53,765 bases of DNA, taken from assembly GCA_900546615.1 (NCBI GenBank), contig URDJ01000018.1:1-53765 (forward strand), read 5' to 3'. This DNA is from an uncultured Eubacteriales bacterium (lineage in GTDB: Bacteria > Bacillota > Clostridia > Oscillospirales > Oscillospiraceae). Position numbers and translations under genes: made by a program. Shown piece by piece: positions 1 to 6,908 of this stretch (its first letter is position 1; every line of letters starts with the position of its first letter). The notes beneath the pieces were generated by a model. It worked only from the letters and a program-made list of their open reading frames with translations, had not been told where the DNA came from and did no database searches.

Positions 1-157
1 TGGCCGAGGGGTCAAACTCGATGCCGCCGGGGTCGTCCGCGGGCGCGCCGCAGCTGCGCAGGAGCAGCAGGATGACGATAACGATGACAACCGCCACGGC
101 TGATGCAATGGCAATAGCCTTGCTGGGGCCTGCGTCCTTTTTGGTTTTCTTGTTCAT
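1..157 (-). CDS. Membrane-anchored protein of an integrated element, N-terminal part only
   Basis: The reading frame enters from position 157 and runs off the left edge, so only about 52 residues are visible. The start ATG is preceded by AAGGAGGCAA. The N-terminus is lysine-rich, then comes one hydrophobic segment at about residues 14-33 ending in a leucine run, followed by RSCGAP and an acidic, proline-rich stretch. That is the layout of a single-span anchored protein with an external domain. It lies 44 bases downstream of the replication-initiator-like gene on the same strand, so the two are probably co-transcribed. A similar small anchored protein (possibly DUF6550) often follows this initiator in Clostridia integrative elements; that name is a guess from memory. 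Confidence 0.6.
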   Translation of the reverse strand, partial: MNKKTKKDAGPSKAIAIASAVAVVIVIVILLLLRSCGAPADDPGGIEFDPSA

Positions 158-201
158 GATTTGCCTCCTTGTAATTTGTTCAGGGCCTGCGCGTTAAGGG
201 C

Positions 202-1032
202 TTATATGGCATCACCTCCTCTCATGTCATGCCTGACCCGTGCAGCATAGTAGCTCTCCATGGATGCGGGAGCGTTGTAGAGCGCCGTGAGCAGGTACTG
301 GCGTATGTTGCGTATCCTCGTCGTGTTCTCCTTCATGCAGTCGAGCACGAACTCGACGTGGAAACGGTTGAGCTTCAGCAGCCTTGAACGCACAACATCC
401 GCGCTGCGGCTTTCGCCGCCAACGCGGATGTAGTCTTTTGATGAACTCACAGCGTCTACGATCTGCTCCACAGCCTCGTCCACGCTGTCCCTGTCGTAGC
501 CGTCCTCGCCGATAATGAGGTCGTACTCGATGTTTTCAAGGATTATCTCCCGCCACATCGCTTCGTCCTCACTTCGCCTCGGGGCAGAGGAAGGAATTGA
601 ATGAGTTCTTGATTCATTTGGTTTTTGATTCTTGGGTTTTTGATTGAATTTAGTATTTAATTGCGGCGGGTTTTCCGGCGGCGGAGAAGCCGTTTCCGGA
701 TTTTCGGTTTCCGGGTTTCCGTCCGGCGGCGAAGGGGAACGCGGCACCTCGTAAATGACGTACTCAGTGTCGATGAACCGCCCCTGCTCGTCACGCAGCT
801 GCCGGCGTTCCAGGTAGCCGAGGCGCTCCAGCTCATTGAGTCCGGTGGAAACATAGCTCTTGCCGTGCGGCGAGATGGCGGTCAGCCCCGCCAGCGTGTA
901 GTCCCAGTCGTCCCTCAGCGTGAGCATAGTCCCCAGCAGCCCCCGCCCCTTGAACGACAGCCGCATATCCCGGAACGGATAGTTCGGCATGATGGTAAAG
1001 TCGCTGTTTTTCTCAATGCGGAAGACAGCCAT
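202..1032 (-). CDS. Replication-initiator-like helix-turn-helix protein of an integrative element (DUF6017-like C-terminus)
   Basis: The 276-residue protein begins MAVFRIEKN. The ATG at 1032 is chosen because GGAGGTG lies 6 bases before it; an upstream in-frame start would sit inside that site. Residues 1-95 form the winged-helix replication-initiator domain typical of conjugative elements, including a YPFRDMRLSFKGRGLLG segment and a GLNELERLGYLERR recognition region. A proline/glutamate-rich linker at about 100-150 leads to a C-terminal domain with EIILENIEYD and IRNIRQYLLTALYN, resembling DUF6017. Family members are found in Tn916/Tn1549-type elements and are thought to help start element replication. 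Here it marks the window's left end as mobile DNA. Family identity is from recognition, not a database search. Confidence 0.75.
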   Translation of the reverse strand: MAVFRIEKNSDFTIMPNYPFRDMRLSFKGRGLLGTMLTLRDDWDYTLAGLTAISPHGKSYVSTGLNELERLGYLERRQLRDEQGRFIDTEYVIYEVPRSPSPPDGNPETENPETASPPPENPPQLNTKFNQKPKNQKPNESRTHSIPSSAPRRSEDEAMWREIILENIEYDLIIGEDGYDRDSVDEAVEQIVDAVSSSKDYIRVGGESRSADVVRSRLLKLNRFHVEFVLDCMKENTTRIRNIRQYLLTALYNAPASMESYYAARVRHDMRGGDAI

Positions 1033-1098
1033 GTGTGACACCTCCAAAAAAAATATCGACGCCGGCGACTGCCTGCGACGAATTTTGCTGCTGGCTGG

Positions 1099-1127
1099 TT
1101 GTGGAAACTGTCGTGTTGTAGTATAAT
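1099..1127 (+). promoter_or_regulatory. SigmaA-type promoter before the TIGR02391 gene
   Basis: TTGTGG at 1099-1104 and a perfect TATAAT at 1122-1127 are separated by 17 bases. Transcription would start near 1134, leaving a leader of about 130 bases in AT-rich sequence before the ATG at 1268. Confidence 0.55.
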
Positions 1128-1267
1128 TATAAATAATTGCGCGACAAAATGATTTAAGGCCGTTTGGATATAGGCACTCTGCGCCTTTTTAATAGTGAAG
1201 AGCAATGCAGTTTTATCACTAATGGTCGTTGGTAGATAATTCGAAACTACTAAGGAGCAAACGAATT

Positions 1268-1705
1268 ATGATGATAAAAAACGAAATTGATGTTGAGTTG
1301 TGGGAAGCCATACAAAAGAATTATGACGCTGAAAACTATACGGGGGCCATTCTAGACTCAATTTTTAAGTTGACCGATACAATTCGGAATAAAACTGGGC
1401 TGGAAGGTGACGGAGCCAGTTTGATTGGTCAGGCATTTGGTGGAGATGATCCACAAATCAAACTAAACAAACTCCAAACAGATTCAGAAAGAGATATTCA
1501 AAAAGGTATTCAAGAAATACTTCGTGGTATTTATTCTGGAATTAGAAACCCCCGCAGCCATGACTCCATGACAGATGATAAGTCGTCGGCTGATGCAATA
1601 ATAACGTTTATTAATTATCTTCTAAAATTTAGCAGATTCGCATACGGCTACCTTGTTGGGAACACGTCGAGTATCGCATTGGCAGAAGCCTCTTTGGAGC
1701 TGTAG
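1268..1705 (+). CDS. TIGR02391 (Ymh-like) family protein
   Basis: A 145-residue protein is read from the ATG at 1268, with AAGGAG at 1252-1257. It contains the family-type stretch with SERDIQKGIQEILRG followed by GIRNPRSHD. The RNPRSH motif fits the R-x4-H pattern of HEPN-type ribonucleases, which suggests, but does not prove, a toxin or defence role. Family members occur in mobile elements and defence islands; their function is not firmly known. The gene is clearly more AT-rich than the flanking genes, a sign of transfer. Its last 19 codons overlap the tail of an integrase fragment on the opposite strand (1648-1878), so the true stop may have been altered when the element end was rearranged. 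Confidence 0.65.
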   Translation: MMIKNEIDVELWEAIQKNYDAENYTGAILDSIFKLTDTIRNKTGLEGDGASLIGQAFGGDDPQIKLNKLQTDSERDIQKGIQEILRGIYSGIRNPRSHDSMTDDKSSADAIITFINYLLKFSRFAYGYLVGNTSSIALAEASLEL

Positions 1706-1878
1706 TCCAAATGCGTGTAGATGTTTGCTGTTGTAGATATAGTGCTGTGCCCCAGCCACTCTTGAATATCCTTTAGACTTACGCCGTGAGCATAACGCAA
1801 GCTTGCACATGAATGGCGCAAATCGTGAAAACGGATCCTTTTAAGGCCGCTTTTTGCCAGCAGCTTTGGAAAAGCCAT
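1648..1878 (-). pseudogene. Tyrosine recombinase (integrase), C-terminal remnant
   Basis: About 75 residues of a phage/ICE-type integrase remain. The arginine of the catalytic box is seen in RFHDLRHSCASL, the H/W motif in EWLGHSTISTTANIYTH, and the nucleophile tyrosine in that same stretch. The ordinary C-terminal end is present, but everything upstream of AFPKLLAKSGL (the N-terminal arm-binding and core-binding domains and the first catalytic arginine region, some 250-300 residues) is missing. The break at about 1870-1880 is exactly where tryptophanase coding sequence starts on the other strand. It cannot be functional as it stands. It indicates that an element end lies here and that the integrase 5' part was lost by deletion or lies elsewhere. 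Confidence 0.85.
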
Positions 1879-2543
1879 TCTCCGCGCGCAAGTTCGGCTT
1901 CGCCCGCGGCGGCGGCATAGCCATGCGCGACAAGGCGCTCTTTGACCAAATGCGCGAGCTGGTGCCCATGTTCGAGGGCTTCCTCACCTACGGCGGCATG
2001 AGCGTCCGCGAGATGGAGGCCATCGCCGTCGGCCTGGAGGAGACGATGGACGAAGACGTCATCAGCCAGGGCCCCATCTTCATCGACTTCATGTGCAAGG
2101 AGCTCATGAAGCGCGGCGTGCCCGTCGTGACTCCCGCCGGCGGCCTCGGCTGCCACCTGAACGCGCGCGAATTCCTTCCGCACGTCGACGACCACGAGTA
2201 CCCGGCCGGAGCGCTGGCCGCGGCGGTCTACCTCGCCGGCGGCGTGCGCGGCATGGAGCGCGGCACGCTCAGCGAACAGCGCGAGCCGGACGGCACCGAG
2301 CCCATCGCCGAGGTCGAGCTGCTCCGCCTCGCGATGCCCAGGCGCGTGTTCACCATGAGCCAGGTGCTCTACGCCGTCGACCGCATAACCTGGCTGCACG
2401 AAAACCGCGACCTCGTCGGCGGCCTGCGTTGGGTCGAGGAGCCGAGCTCGCTGCGATTCTTCTTCGGCAGGCTCGAGCCCACTAGTGATTGGCAGGAGAA
2501 GCTCGTCAAAAAGTTCCGCGACGACTTCGGCGACAGCCTTTAA
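1878..2543 (+). pseudogene. tnaA: Tryptophanase/tyrosine phenol-lyase family, C-terminal half
   Basis: About 220 residues match the C-terminal half of PLP-dependent beta-eliminating lyases, which split tryptophan to indole, pyruvate and ammonia (or tyrosine to phenol). Recognised segments are SARK at the very start (the lysine corresponding to the PLP-binding lysine), FEGFLTYGGMSVREMEAIAVG, GVRGMERG, LRLAMPRRVFT and LRWVEEPSSLRFF. The usual length is about 460 residues, and everything before SARK is missing, replaced by integrase-derived sequence. No start codon or ribosome binding site fits. C-ending codons dominate, as in other highly expressed genes of the window. An intrinsic terminator follows. 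Tryptophanase versus tyrosine phenol-lyase cannot be settled from this half. Confidence 0.85.
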
Positions 2544-2584
2544 TATACGCTTTCACGTTCTCTCTTCTTTCCTCACAATACGCG

Positions 2585-2613
2585 AAGCCCCCGGAAACTT
2601 TTCCGGGGGCTTT
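2585..2613 (+). terminator. Intrinsic terminator after the tryptophanase remnant
   Basis: AAGCCCCCGGAAA and TTTCCGGGGGCTT form a 13-bp perfect stem around a 3-base loop, followed by a short T tract. It can serve both strands but lies downstream of the lyase remnant. Confidence 0.8.
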
Positions 2614-2675
2614 GCCACGCCGACGCGCGGCGTATTAGATTTTAAAACATATCGCGCCGCCGTTCGCCGCGCAGC

Positions 2676-3365
2676 TCAAGAACTCACCTCCAAGCTTGCC
2701 ATCTCCGCAAGCGCCGCCCGGTCGAGTACGTAGAGCCGCCGCTTTTTTATGTCAACTATGCCCTGGGCCTTCAGCTTCTCGCACACCCTCGCGACCTGCA
2801 CGCGCGAGGCGCCTATCGCCGAGGCCAGCTCCTGCTGCGAAAAGGGCAGGAAGCCAAAGCGCGCGTAGTCCTCGCTGAGCACATACAGCCCGATAAAATT
2901 CGCCAGCTTGTTGAGCACCGAGTTGCTGCTCTGCGACTCGGCGTCGAGGCACATGAGCTTGAGTACGTCGGAATAATATACCATAACGTCTTCTGCGAAG
3001 GCGGAGCTCAGCCCCATGAGGCGCGACATGTCCGCGAGCGTGAGCGGCACCGCGCGCAGCGTGGTGAGCGCCGTTATGGTCACGGAGACGCCGGCGTCAT
3101 GGCGCAGCGCGTCCATGCAGCAGATGGTGTTCTGCCGGAGGTAGCCGAGCGTGCGCTCATAGCCGTATACGTTCACCACGCTCGCGCGCGCCGCGCCCTC
3201 CAGGATAAAGTACACCTGCGGCGAGGGCGTGCCTCCGCGGCTGAGCTGCTGCCCATTCCTGAAGCGCCGCCGCTCCGGCACCTCGCTCATGATCAGCCCG
3301 CGGTGCGCCTTCAGGTTGTCGGTGAGCACAAATTCCGGCGCGGTGTTGATTTTATGTCCTTCCAT
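2676..3365 (-). CDS. Crp/Fnr family transcriptional regulator
   Basis: The 229-residue protein has an N-terminal cyclic-nucleotide-binding-like beta roll (about residues 20-120, with RRRFRNGQQLSRGG and YFILEGAARASVVN), a long dimer helix, and a C-terminal winged helix with QQELASAIGASRVQVARVCEKL as the recognition element. The ATG at 3365 is used because GGAGG precedes it by 5 bases; an upstream TTG would overlap that site. No cysteine cluster for an Fnr-type [4Fe-4S] is evident, so the signal is unknown. It is transcribed away from the enoate reductase gene, and the 134-base gap holds its own promoter and two palindromes (3401-3410, 3445-3460). Control of itself and the reductase is therefore likely, by inference from position. 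Confidence 0.9.
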   Translation of the reverse strand: MEGHKINTAPEFVLTDNLKAHRGLIMSEVPERRRFRNGQQLSRGGTPSPQVYFILEGAARASVVNVYGYERTLGYLRQNTICCMDALRHDAGVSVTITALTTLRAVPLTLADMSRLMGLSSAFAEDVMVYYSDVLKLMCLDAESQSSNSVLNKLANFIGLYVLSEDYARFGFLPFSQQELASAIGASRVQVARVCEKLKAQGIVDIKKRRLYVLDRAALAEMASLEVSS

Positions 3366-3395
3366 GGCGGCCTCCAAAAAATTCTTTTTTACTGT

Positions 3396-3424
3396 ATCAT
3401 ACGATATCGTTTATTTATTGTCAA
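3396..3424 (-). promoter_or_regulatory. SigmaA promoter of the Crp/Fnr gene
   Basis: Read leftward, TTGACA (3424-3419) and TATGAT (3401-3396) are spaced by exactly 17 bases, 31 bases upstream of the regulator's ATG. The palindrome ACGATATCGT lies inside the spacer, a position where a bound protein would block RNA polymerase. Confidence 0.8.
3401..3410. promoter_or_regulatory. 10-bp perfect palindrome, probable autoregulatory operator
   Basis: ACGATATCGT is a perfect palindrome inside the -35/-10 spacer of the Crp/Fnr gene promoter. It could also sit near the activating position for the divergent reductase, for which TATACT at 3430-3435 is a possible -10. That it is bound by the adjacent regulator is an inference. 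Confidence 0.45.
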
Positions 3425-3444
3425 TGCCTTATACTGCACTTGGT

Positions 3445-3460
3445 GGTTAATAAATTAACC
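3445..3460. promoter_or_regulatory. Inverted repeat upstream of the enoate reductase, probable operator
   Basis: GGTTAAT-AA-ATTAACC is a perfect 7-bp inverted repeat with a 2-base centre, 40 bases before the reductase ATG. Its size fits a dimeric Crp/Fnr-type site. The arm sequence differs from that of the 3401-3410 palindrome, so it may be bound by another protein. Confidence 0.45.
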
Positions 3461-3499
3461 GCAGTCAATTCAAGTACAGCCAGCTAAGGAGGTAAAACC

Positions 3500-5431
3500 A
3501 TGGCAAGCAAACTGTTTCCGCATGTCTTTACGCCGGGCCGCATAGGCACCCTGGAGCTCAAGAACCGCGTAATGAAGGCGCCGCAGTCGTCCGGCATGAG
3601 CAACAAGGACGGCACCGTATCCGAGCGCCTCATACGCTATTACCGCAACCAGGCCTCCGGCGGTGCGGGCATGATAATCGTCGAGTACGCCTACGTGGAC
3701 GACATCGGCGCCAAGAGCGCGCACTGTCACCTCGGCATCTCGCAGAACGAGCACATCCCCGGCCTCACCTGGCTGGCTGAAAACATCAAGGAGTGCGGCG
3801 CCGCCGCCGGCATCCAGATCGAGCACTGCGGCCGCCAGAAGTTCCTGGGCACACAGCCCATGTGCGCGCCGAGCGCCATCCCCTGGCCGAAGTTGTGGGA
3901 TCAGTACGGCTTGCAGGCCGTGCCCCACGTGCTGACCATCGAGGAGATCCAGGACATAGTCCACGCCTTCGGCGACGCGGCCTGGCGCGCGAAGGTCGCC
4001 GGCTTCGACCTCGTCGAGATCCACGGCGCACACGGCTATCTGCTGACGAACTTCTTCTCCCCCACTACGAACCACCGCACCGACCTCTACGGCGGCACGC
4101 TTGAGAACCGCATGCGCATCTACATCGAGATCGCGCGCGACGTGCGCAAGAAGGTCGGCCCCGACTTCCCCGTCACCATCCGCCTGAGCGGCACGGACTA
4201 CGAGCCCGACGGCTTCCCGATAGAGGACACGCTCGTGCTCGCCAAGGCGCTCGAGAACGAGGGCATCGACGCCTTCCACATCTCCGGCGGCGACCACCAC
4301 ACCATGATACACCAGACCTCCCCGATGGCTATGGACCATGGGCACAACGTCTGGGCGGCCGAGGCCATCAAGAAGGTCGTCTCCGTCCCGGTCATCGCCT
4401 CCGGCTCCATCAACACGCCGGAGCTCGCCGAGGAGGTCATCGCCTCCGGCAAGGGCGACTTCGTCGGGCTGGGGCGCCCGCTCTGGGCGGATCCCGAGTG
4501 GCCTAAGAAGGCCGAGGCCGACCACCCCGAGGACATCCGTCCCTGCATCCGCTGCAACGAGGGCTGCCTCGAGCGCACCTTCTACTGCTACAAGGCCGTC
4601 AGCTGCGCGCTCAACCCGCAGATCAGCCGCGAGGGCGAGCTGGAGATCACCCCCGCCGCGGTGAAAAAGAACATCGCCGTCGTGGGCGGCGGCCCCGCCG
4701 GCCTCGAGGCCGCGCGCGTCCTCTCCCTGCGCGGGCACTCCGTCACCGTCTTTGAGAAGGGCGAGCTCGGCGGGCAGCTCAACGAGGCCTCCGTCCCCGA
4801 GTTCAAGGCCGACATCCGCGGCCTGAAGGACTACCTCATCACCGCCGTGAACAAGCAGGGCGTCAACATCGTCCGCCGCGAGGCGACAGCCGACGACCTG
4901 AACGGCTACGACGCCGTCATCTGCGCCACGGGCAGCAAGCCCAAGGCCTGCCACCTGCCCGGCGCCGAGCACGCCGTGGACGCCGCCGACGTCCTCAACG
5001 GCAAGGTCAAGGTCGGCAACAAGGTCGTAATGCTCGGCGTCGGACTCGTAGGCAGCGAGACCGCGCTCTGGCTGGCCGAGAACGGCCACGACGTGACGCT
5101 CGTCGGCCGCGGCCCGCAGATAATGAAGGGCGTAGCCTCCACTGACGCCCTGGCCTACAACGAGCGCATCGCCAAGGCCGGCATGACCGTCTGCACCAAC
5201 ACCACCCCGCTCGAGATAGTCGACGGCGGCGTGATGGTCAAATTCAAGGGCAAGGTCCGCAAGATCGAGGCCGATACCGTCGTCTACGCCTTCGGCGCCG
5301 CGGCGCAGCACGCGCTCTATGACGAGCTCAAGGGCTCCGGCAAGGAGGTCTACCTCGTCGGCGACGCGAAAGGCCCGGCGAAGATCATGGACGCCATCTA
5401 CACCGCGTACAAGCTTTCCATCAAGCTTTAA
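3500..5431 (+). CDS. NADH:flavin oxidoreductase / 2-enoate reductase family enzyme (FMN, [4Fe-4S], FAD)
   Basis: The 643-residue enzyme is full length for the enoate reductase / 2,4-dienoyl-CoA reductase / BaiCD-BaiH group, which reduces activated C=C bonds with NAD(P)H. Residues 1-340 form the FMN-binding TIM barrel, with IEIHGAHGYLLTNFFSP-type and YGGTLENR motifs. Cysteines 349, 352, 356 and 369 (CIRCNEGC and a later Cys) bind the [4Fe-4S] cluster. VVGGGPAGLEAA at about 393 is the FAD fold and LGVGLVGSETA at about 511 the NAD(P)H fold. A ribosome binding site (AGGAGG) precedes the ATG. Codons are strongly C-ending, suggesting high expression. It stands alone between a divergent Crp/Fnr gene and a terminator. 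The substrate (enoate, cinnamate, bile-acid or flavonoid type) cannot be read from sequence. Confidence 0.92.
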   Translation: MASKLFPHVFTPGRIGTLELKNRVMKAPQSSGMSNKDGTVSERLIRYYRNQASGGAGMIIVEYAYVDDIGAKSAHCHLGISQNEHIPGLTWLAENIKECGAAAGIQIEHCGRQKFLGTQPMCAPSAIPWPKLWDQYGLQAVPHVLTIEEIQDIVHAFGDAAWRAKVAGFDLVEIHGAHGYLLTNFFSPTTNHRTDLYGGTLENRMRIYIEIARDVRKKVGPDFPVTIRLSGTDYEPDGFPIEDTLVLAKALENEGIDAFHISGGDHHTMIHQTSPMAMDHGHNVWAAEAIKKVVSVPVIASGSINTPELAEEVIASGKGDFVGLGRPLWADPEWPKKAEADHPEDIRPCIRCNEGCLERTFYCYKAVSCALNPQISREGELEITPAAVKKNIAVVGGGPAGLEAARVLSLRGHSVTVFEKGELGGQLNEASVPEFKADIRGLKDYLITAVNKQGVNIVRREATADDLNGYDAVICATGSKPKACHLPGAEHAVDAADVLNGKVKVGNKVVMLGVGLVGSETALWLAENGHDVTLVGRGPQIMKGVASTDALAYNERIAKAGMTVCTNTTPLEIVDGGVMVKFKGKVRKIEADTVVYAFGAAAQHALYDELKGSGKEVYLVGDAKGPAKIMDAIYTAYKLSIKL

Positions 5432-5461
5432 ACATCACCTCTCGAGAGCGCGTAAGCGCGG

Positions 5462-5489
5462 AAAAGCCCCGGGCGACCGGGGCTTTTTT
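5462..5489 (+). terminator. Intrinsic terminator after the enoate reductase
   Basis: AAAAGCCCCGG-GCGA-CCGGGGCTTTTTT is a strong stem with tetraloop and T run, 30 bases after the stop codon. Confidence 0.9.
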
Positions 5490-5509
5490 CCGTGCGGGCG
5501 CGCAAAAAG

Positions 5510-5542
5510 CCCGGGCGGGCCGAATTTTCGGCCGCCCGGGCC
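5510..5542 (-). terminator. GC-rich inverted repeat after ribF, probable terminator
   Basis: GCCCGGGCGG and CCGCCCGGGC flank a CCGAATTTTCGG core, just beyond the ribF stop codon. An A-rich stretch at 5504-5509 would give a short U tail on the leftward transcript. Confidence 0.65.
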
Positions 5543-5546
5543 AAAT

Positions 5547-6342
5547 TTACGCTTTGGCGAAGTATTCGCGGGTGGTCTCCGCGTCACGAAGTATCTGCGC
5601 CTTCAGCTCGTCGACGCCGCTGAATTTGCGCTCGTCGCGGATGAAGTGGTGGAACTCGACGCGGACGGTGTGGTCGTAGAGGTCGCCCTCGAAGTCGAGG
5701 ATGTAGCTCTCGACGCTCACGCGGTCGCTGCCCGAGACGGTCGGGCGCACTCCGACGTTCGTGACCGCCATGTGCTCCGCGCCGTTATCGAGGAACACCT
5801 TCGCGGCGTAGACGCCGTGGCGCGGGACGAGCACGCCCTCGGCGAAGCGCATATTGATGGTCGGAGTGCCGAGCTTGCCGCCGAGCTGGAAGCCGTAATG
5901 CACGGTGTCCACGAGGCAGTGCGGGTGGCCGAGCAGCCGGTTGGCCTCCTCCATGTCGCCATCGGCGATCAGCTTGCGTATGCGCGTCGAGCTCACGACG
6001 TCGCCGTCGAGCTTGACGGCGTCCATAATGTCGCAGCCGATGCCGTGTTCGGAGCACCAGCCCGCGATCTTGAGCGCCTTGCCCTCGCCGCGGTAGCCGC
6101 AGCTGAAGTCGTAGCCGACCACGACGTGGACGGCGTGCAGCTCGTTTACGAGCGAGCCCATGAAGTCCTGCCAAGGCATCTGCATGACCGCGCGGTTGAA
6201 GTGGATGAAAATGACGCTGTCAATCCCGAAAACGCGGCGGATTATCTCCGCGCGGCCCTCGGGCGAGTTGATGAGGGGCACCTCGACGCCCTTGACGAGC
6301 GTGTCCGGGTGCGTGTCGAAGGTGAGCACGGCGGGCGTGACG
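5547..6342 (-). pseudogene. ribF: Bifunctional riboflavin kinase/FAD synthetase lacking its N-terminus
   Basis: About 265 residues of RibF (FMN and FAD formation from riboflavin) are present. They run from TPAVLTFDTHP through VVGYDFSCGYRGEG and SSTRIRKLIADGDM in the FAD-synthetase domain to the complete flavokinase domain with GGKLGTPTINM and HGVYAAKV, ending normally. The missing part is the first 40-50 residues, which carry the nucleotide-binding GxFDGVHxGH (HIGH-like) motif and start codon. Upstream of about 6342 the frame reads through the antisense of an isocitrate-dehydrogenase tail, giving a meaningless open N-terminus. Kinase activity might survive if translated, but adenylyltransfer should not. 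RibF is normally essential, so either another copy exists or the joint is an assembly artefact. Confidence 0.85.
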
Positions 6343-6476
6343 CGGCGGAGAGAATAGAGAAAGCCGTCCTCGAGCTGATAAAGGAAGGCCGGGAGACGAC
6401 CCGCGACCTCGGCGGAGAACTCGGCACGGACGAATTTGCAGATGCGATAATTAGAAAAATGTCTTGCATGGCCTGA
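6342..6476 (+). pseudogene. Isocitrate/isopropylmalate dehydrogenase family, C-terminal tail
   Basis: The last ~44 residues of a beta-decarboxylating dehydrogenase are visible: a helix AERIEKAVLELIKEGRETT, then RDLGGELGTDEFADAIIRKM, which matches the family's conserved end (TxDLGGxxxTxEFxDAxI). It stops at TGA 6474-6476. All upstream domains are missing and the sequence at 6338-6345 passes straight into antisense ribF. The tRNA-Gly fragment 27 bases downstream probably belonged to the same original locus. The family assignment rests only on this tail; NAD-isocitrate dehydrogenase is likelier than isopropylmalate dehydrogenase but not certain. Confidence 0.65.
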
Positions 6477-6503
6477 ATAAGTGTGCCATACTAATCGGGC
6501 ATT

Positions 6504-6540
6504 GCGGGTGTAGTTCAATGGCAGAACATCAGCTTCCCAT
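6504..6540 (+). tRNA. tRNA-Gly 5' half, interrupted in the anticodon loop
   Basis: GCGGGTGTAGTTCAATGGCA starts a recognisable glycine tRNA: acceptor strand, D arm and the 5' side of the anticodon stem (ATCAGC), with loop TTCCCA consistent with anticodon CCC. After 6540 the sequence leaves the tRNA consensus completely and becomes AT-rich. The 3' half (variable loop, T arm, acceptor 3' strand) is absent. Interruption in the anticodon loop is a classic position for integrase crossover in tRNA genes. Confidence 0.75.
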
Positions 6541-6592
6541 AACTACATTCGTTTCCCGTTGTGGTGTTAGTAAACATGTTAGGACAAAGAAG

Positions 6593-6802
6593 ATGTCTAA
6601 TCCTCGTTTTGTTCAAATTATATATATGCTATACGTATATGATAGCGTGGTACAAAGTGATAACAGCCGAAAACAGTCTCTCGCTATGATAAAGGAGCTT
6701 GTAAATGTCCGAATGAAAGAACATAAGGATTACTTTAAGGACAACCCAATAATAATATCTACTTATGAAGCTTTCAGTGAAATAGTTAATTCGCTTACGT
6801 GA
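6593..6802 (+). CDS. Hypothetical AT-rich protein, probably element-borne
   Basis: I do not recognise this 69-residue protein, read from an ATG at 6593 with a weak upstream purine stretch (AGGAC). It is mixed charged and hydrophobic, with an internal MIKELVNVRMKEHKDYF helix and no signal peptide or transmembrane segment. The frame is also open upstream through the broken tRNA-Gly, so the start is uncertain and the protein could be the tail of a longer gene cut at 6540. Base composition is far more AT-rich than the neighbours, which fits foreign DNA beyond a tRNA attachment site. A strong promoter follows it. Confidence 0.4.
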   Translation: MSNPRFVQIIYMLYVYDSVVQSDNSRKQSLAMIKELVNVRMKEHKDYFKDNPIIISTYEAFSEIVNSLT

Positions 6803-6809
6803 TGTTGCC

Positions 6810-6838
6810 TTGACAATTGAGACTTTGCGACATATAAT
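6810..6838 (+). promoter_or_regulatory. Consensus sigmaA promoter with no protein gene behind it
   Basis: TTGACA at 6810-6815 and TATAAT at 6833-6838 are both perfect, with 17-base spacing. The next gene on this strand is more than 1.4 kb away; what follows within 70 bases is two hairpins and a T-rich stretch. Confidence 0.8.
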
Positions 6839-6844
6839 GTAACC

Positions 6845-6908
6845 ATAAGGAAAAACAGTTCGGCTGTTTTGTAAGGGCCTTGGCTTAGCGCCGAGGCTCT
6901 AGTTTTAT
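6845..6908 (+). ncRNA. Candidate small RNA (two hairpins, own promoter)
   Basis: Transcription from the 6810-6838 promoter would begin near 6845. The RNA would hold hairpin 1 (AAAACAG-TTCGG-CTGTTTT, 6852-6870) and hairpin 2 (11-bp stem 6874-6884/6890-6900, loop TTAGC), ending in TAGTTTTATC as a weak terminator, so about 65-70 nucleotides in all. It points at the 3' end of the ParB-like gene on the opposite strand. It could be an element-borne regulatory RNA, or an attenuated leader whose gene was deleted. I recognise no known RNA family. Confidence 0.4.

Noticed and set aside
2481..2492. ACTAGTGATT, which resembles a cloning-vector polylinker edge
   Set aside because: It lies inside the continuous tryptophanase frame with no further vector sequence; a chance match.
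3470..5311. 613-codon open frame on the strand opposite the enoate reductase
   Set aside because: High GC removes stop codons in antisense frames. The product has no recognisable domain, has low-complexity Val/Asp/Gly-rich sequence, and lacks a ribosome binding site.
5319..6476. 385-codon rightward frame covering ribF on the other strand
   Set aside because: Only its last ~44 codons match a known protein (dehydrogenase tail); the rest is antisense of ribF.
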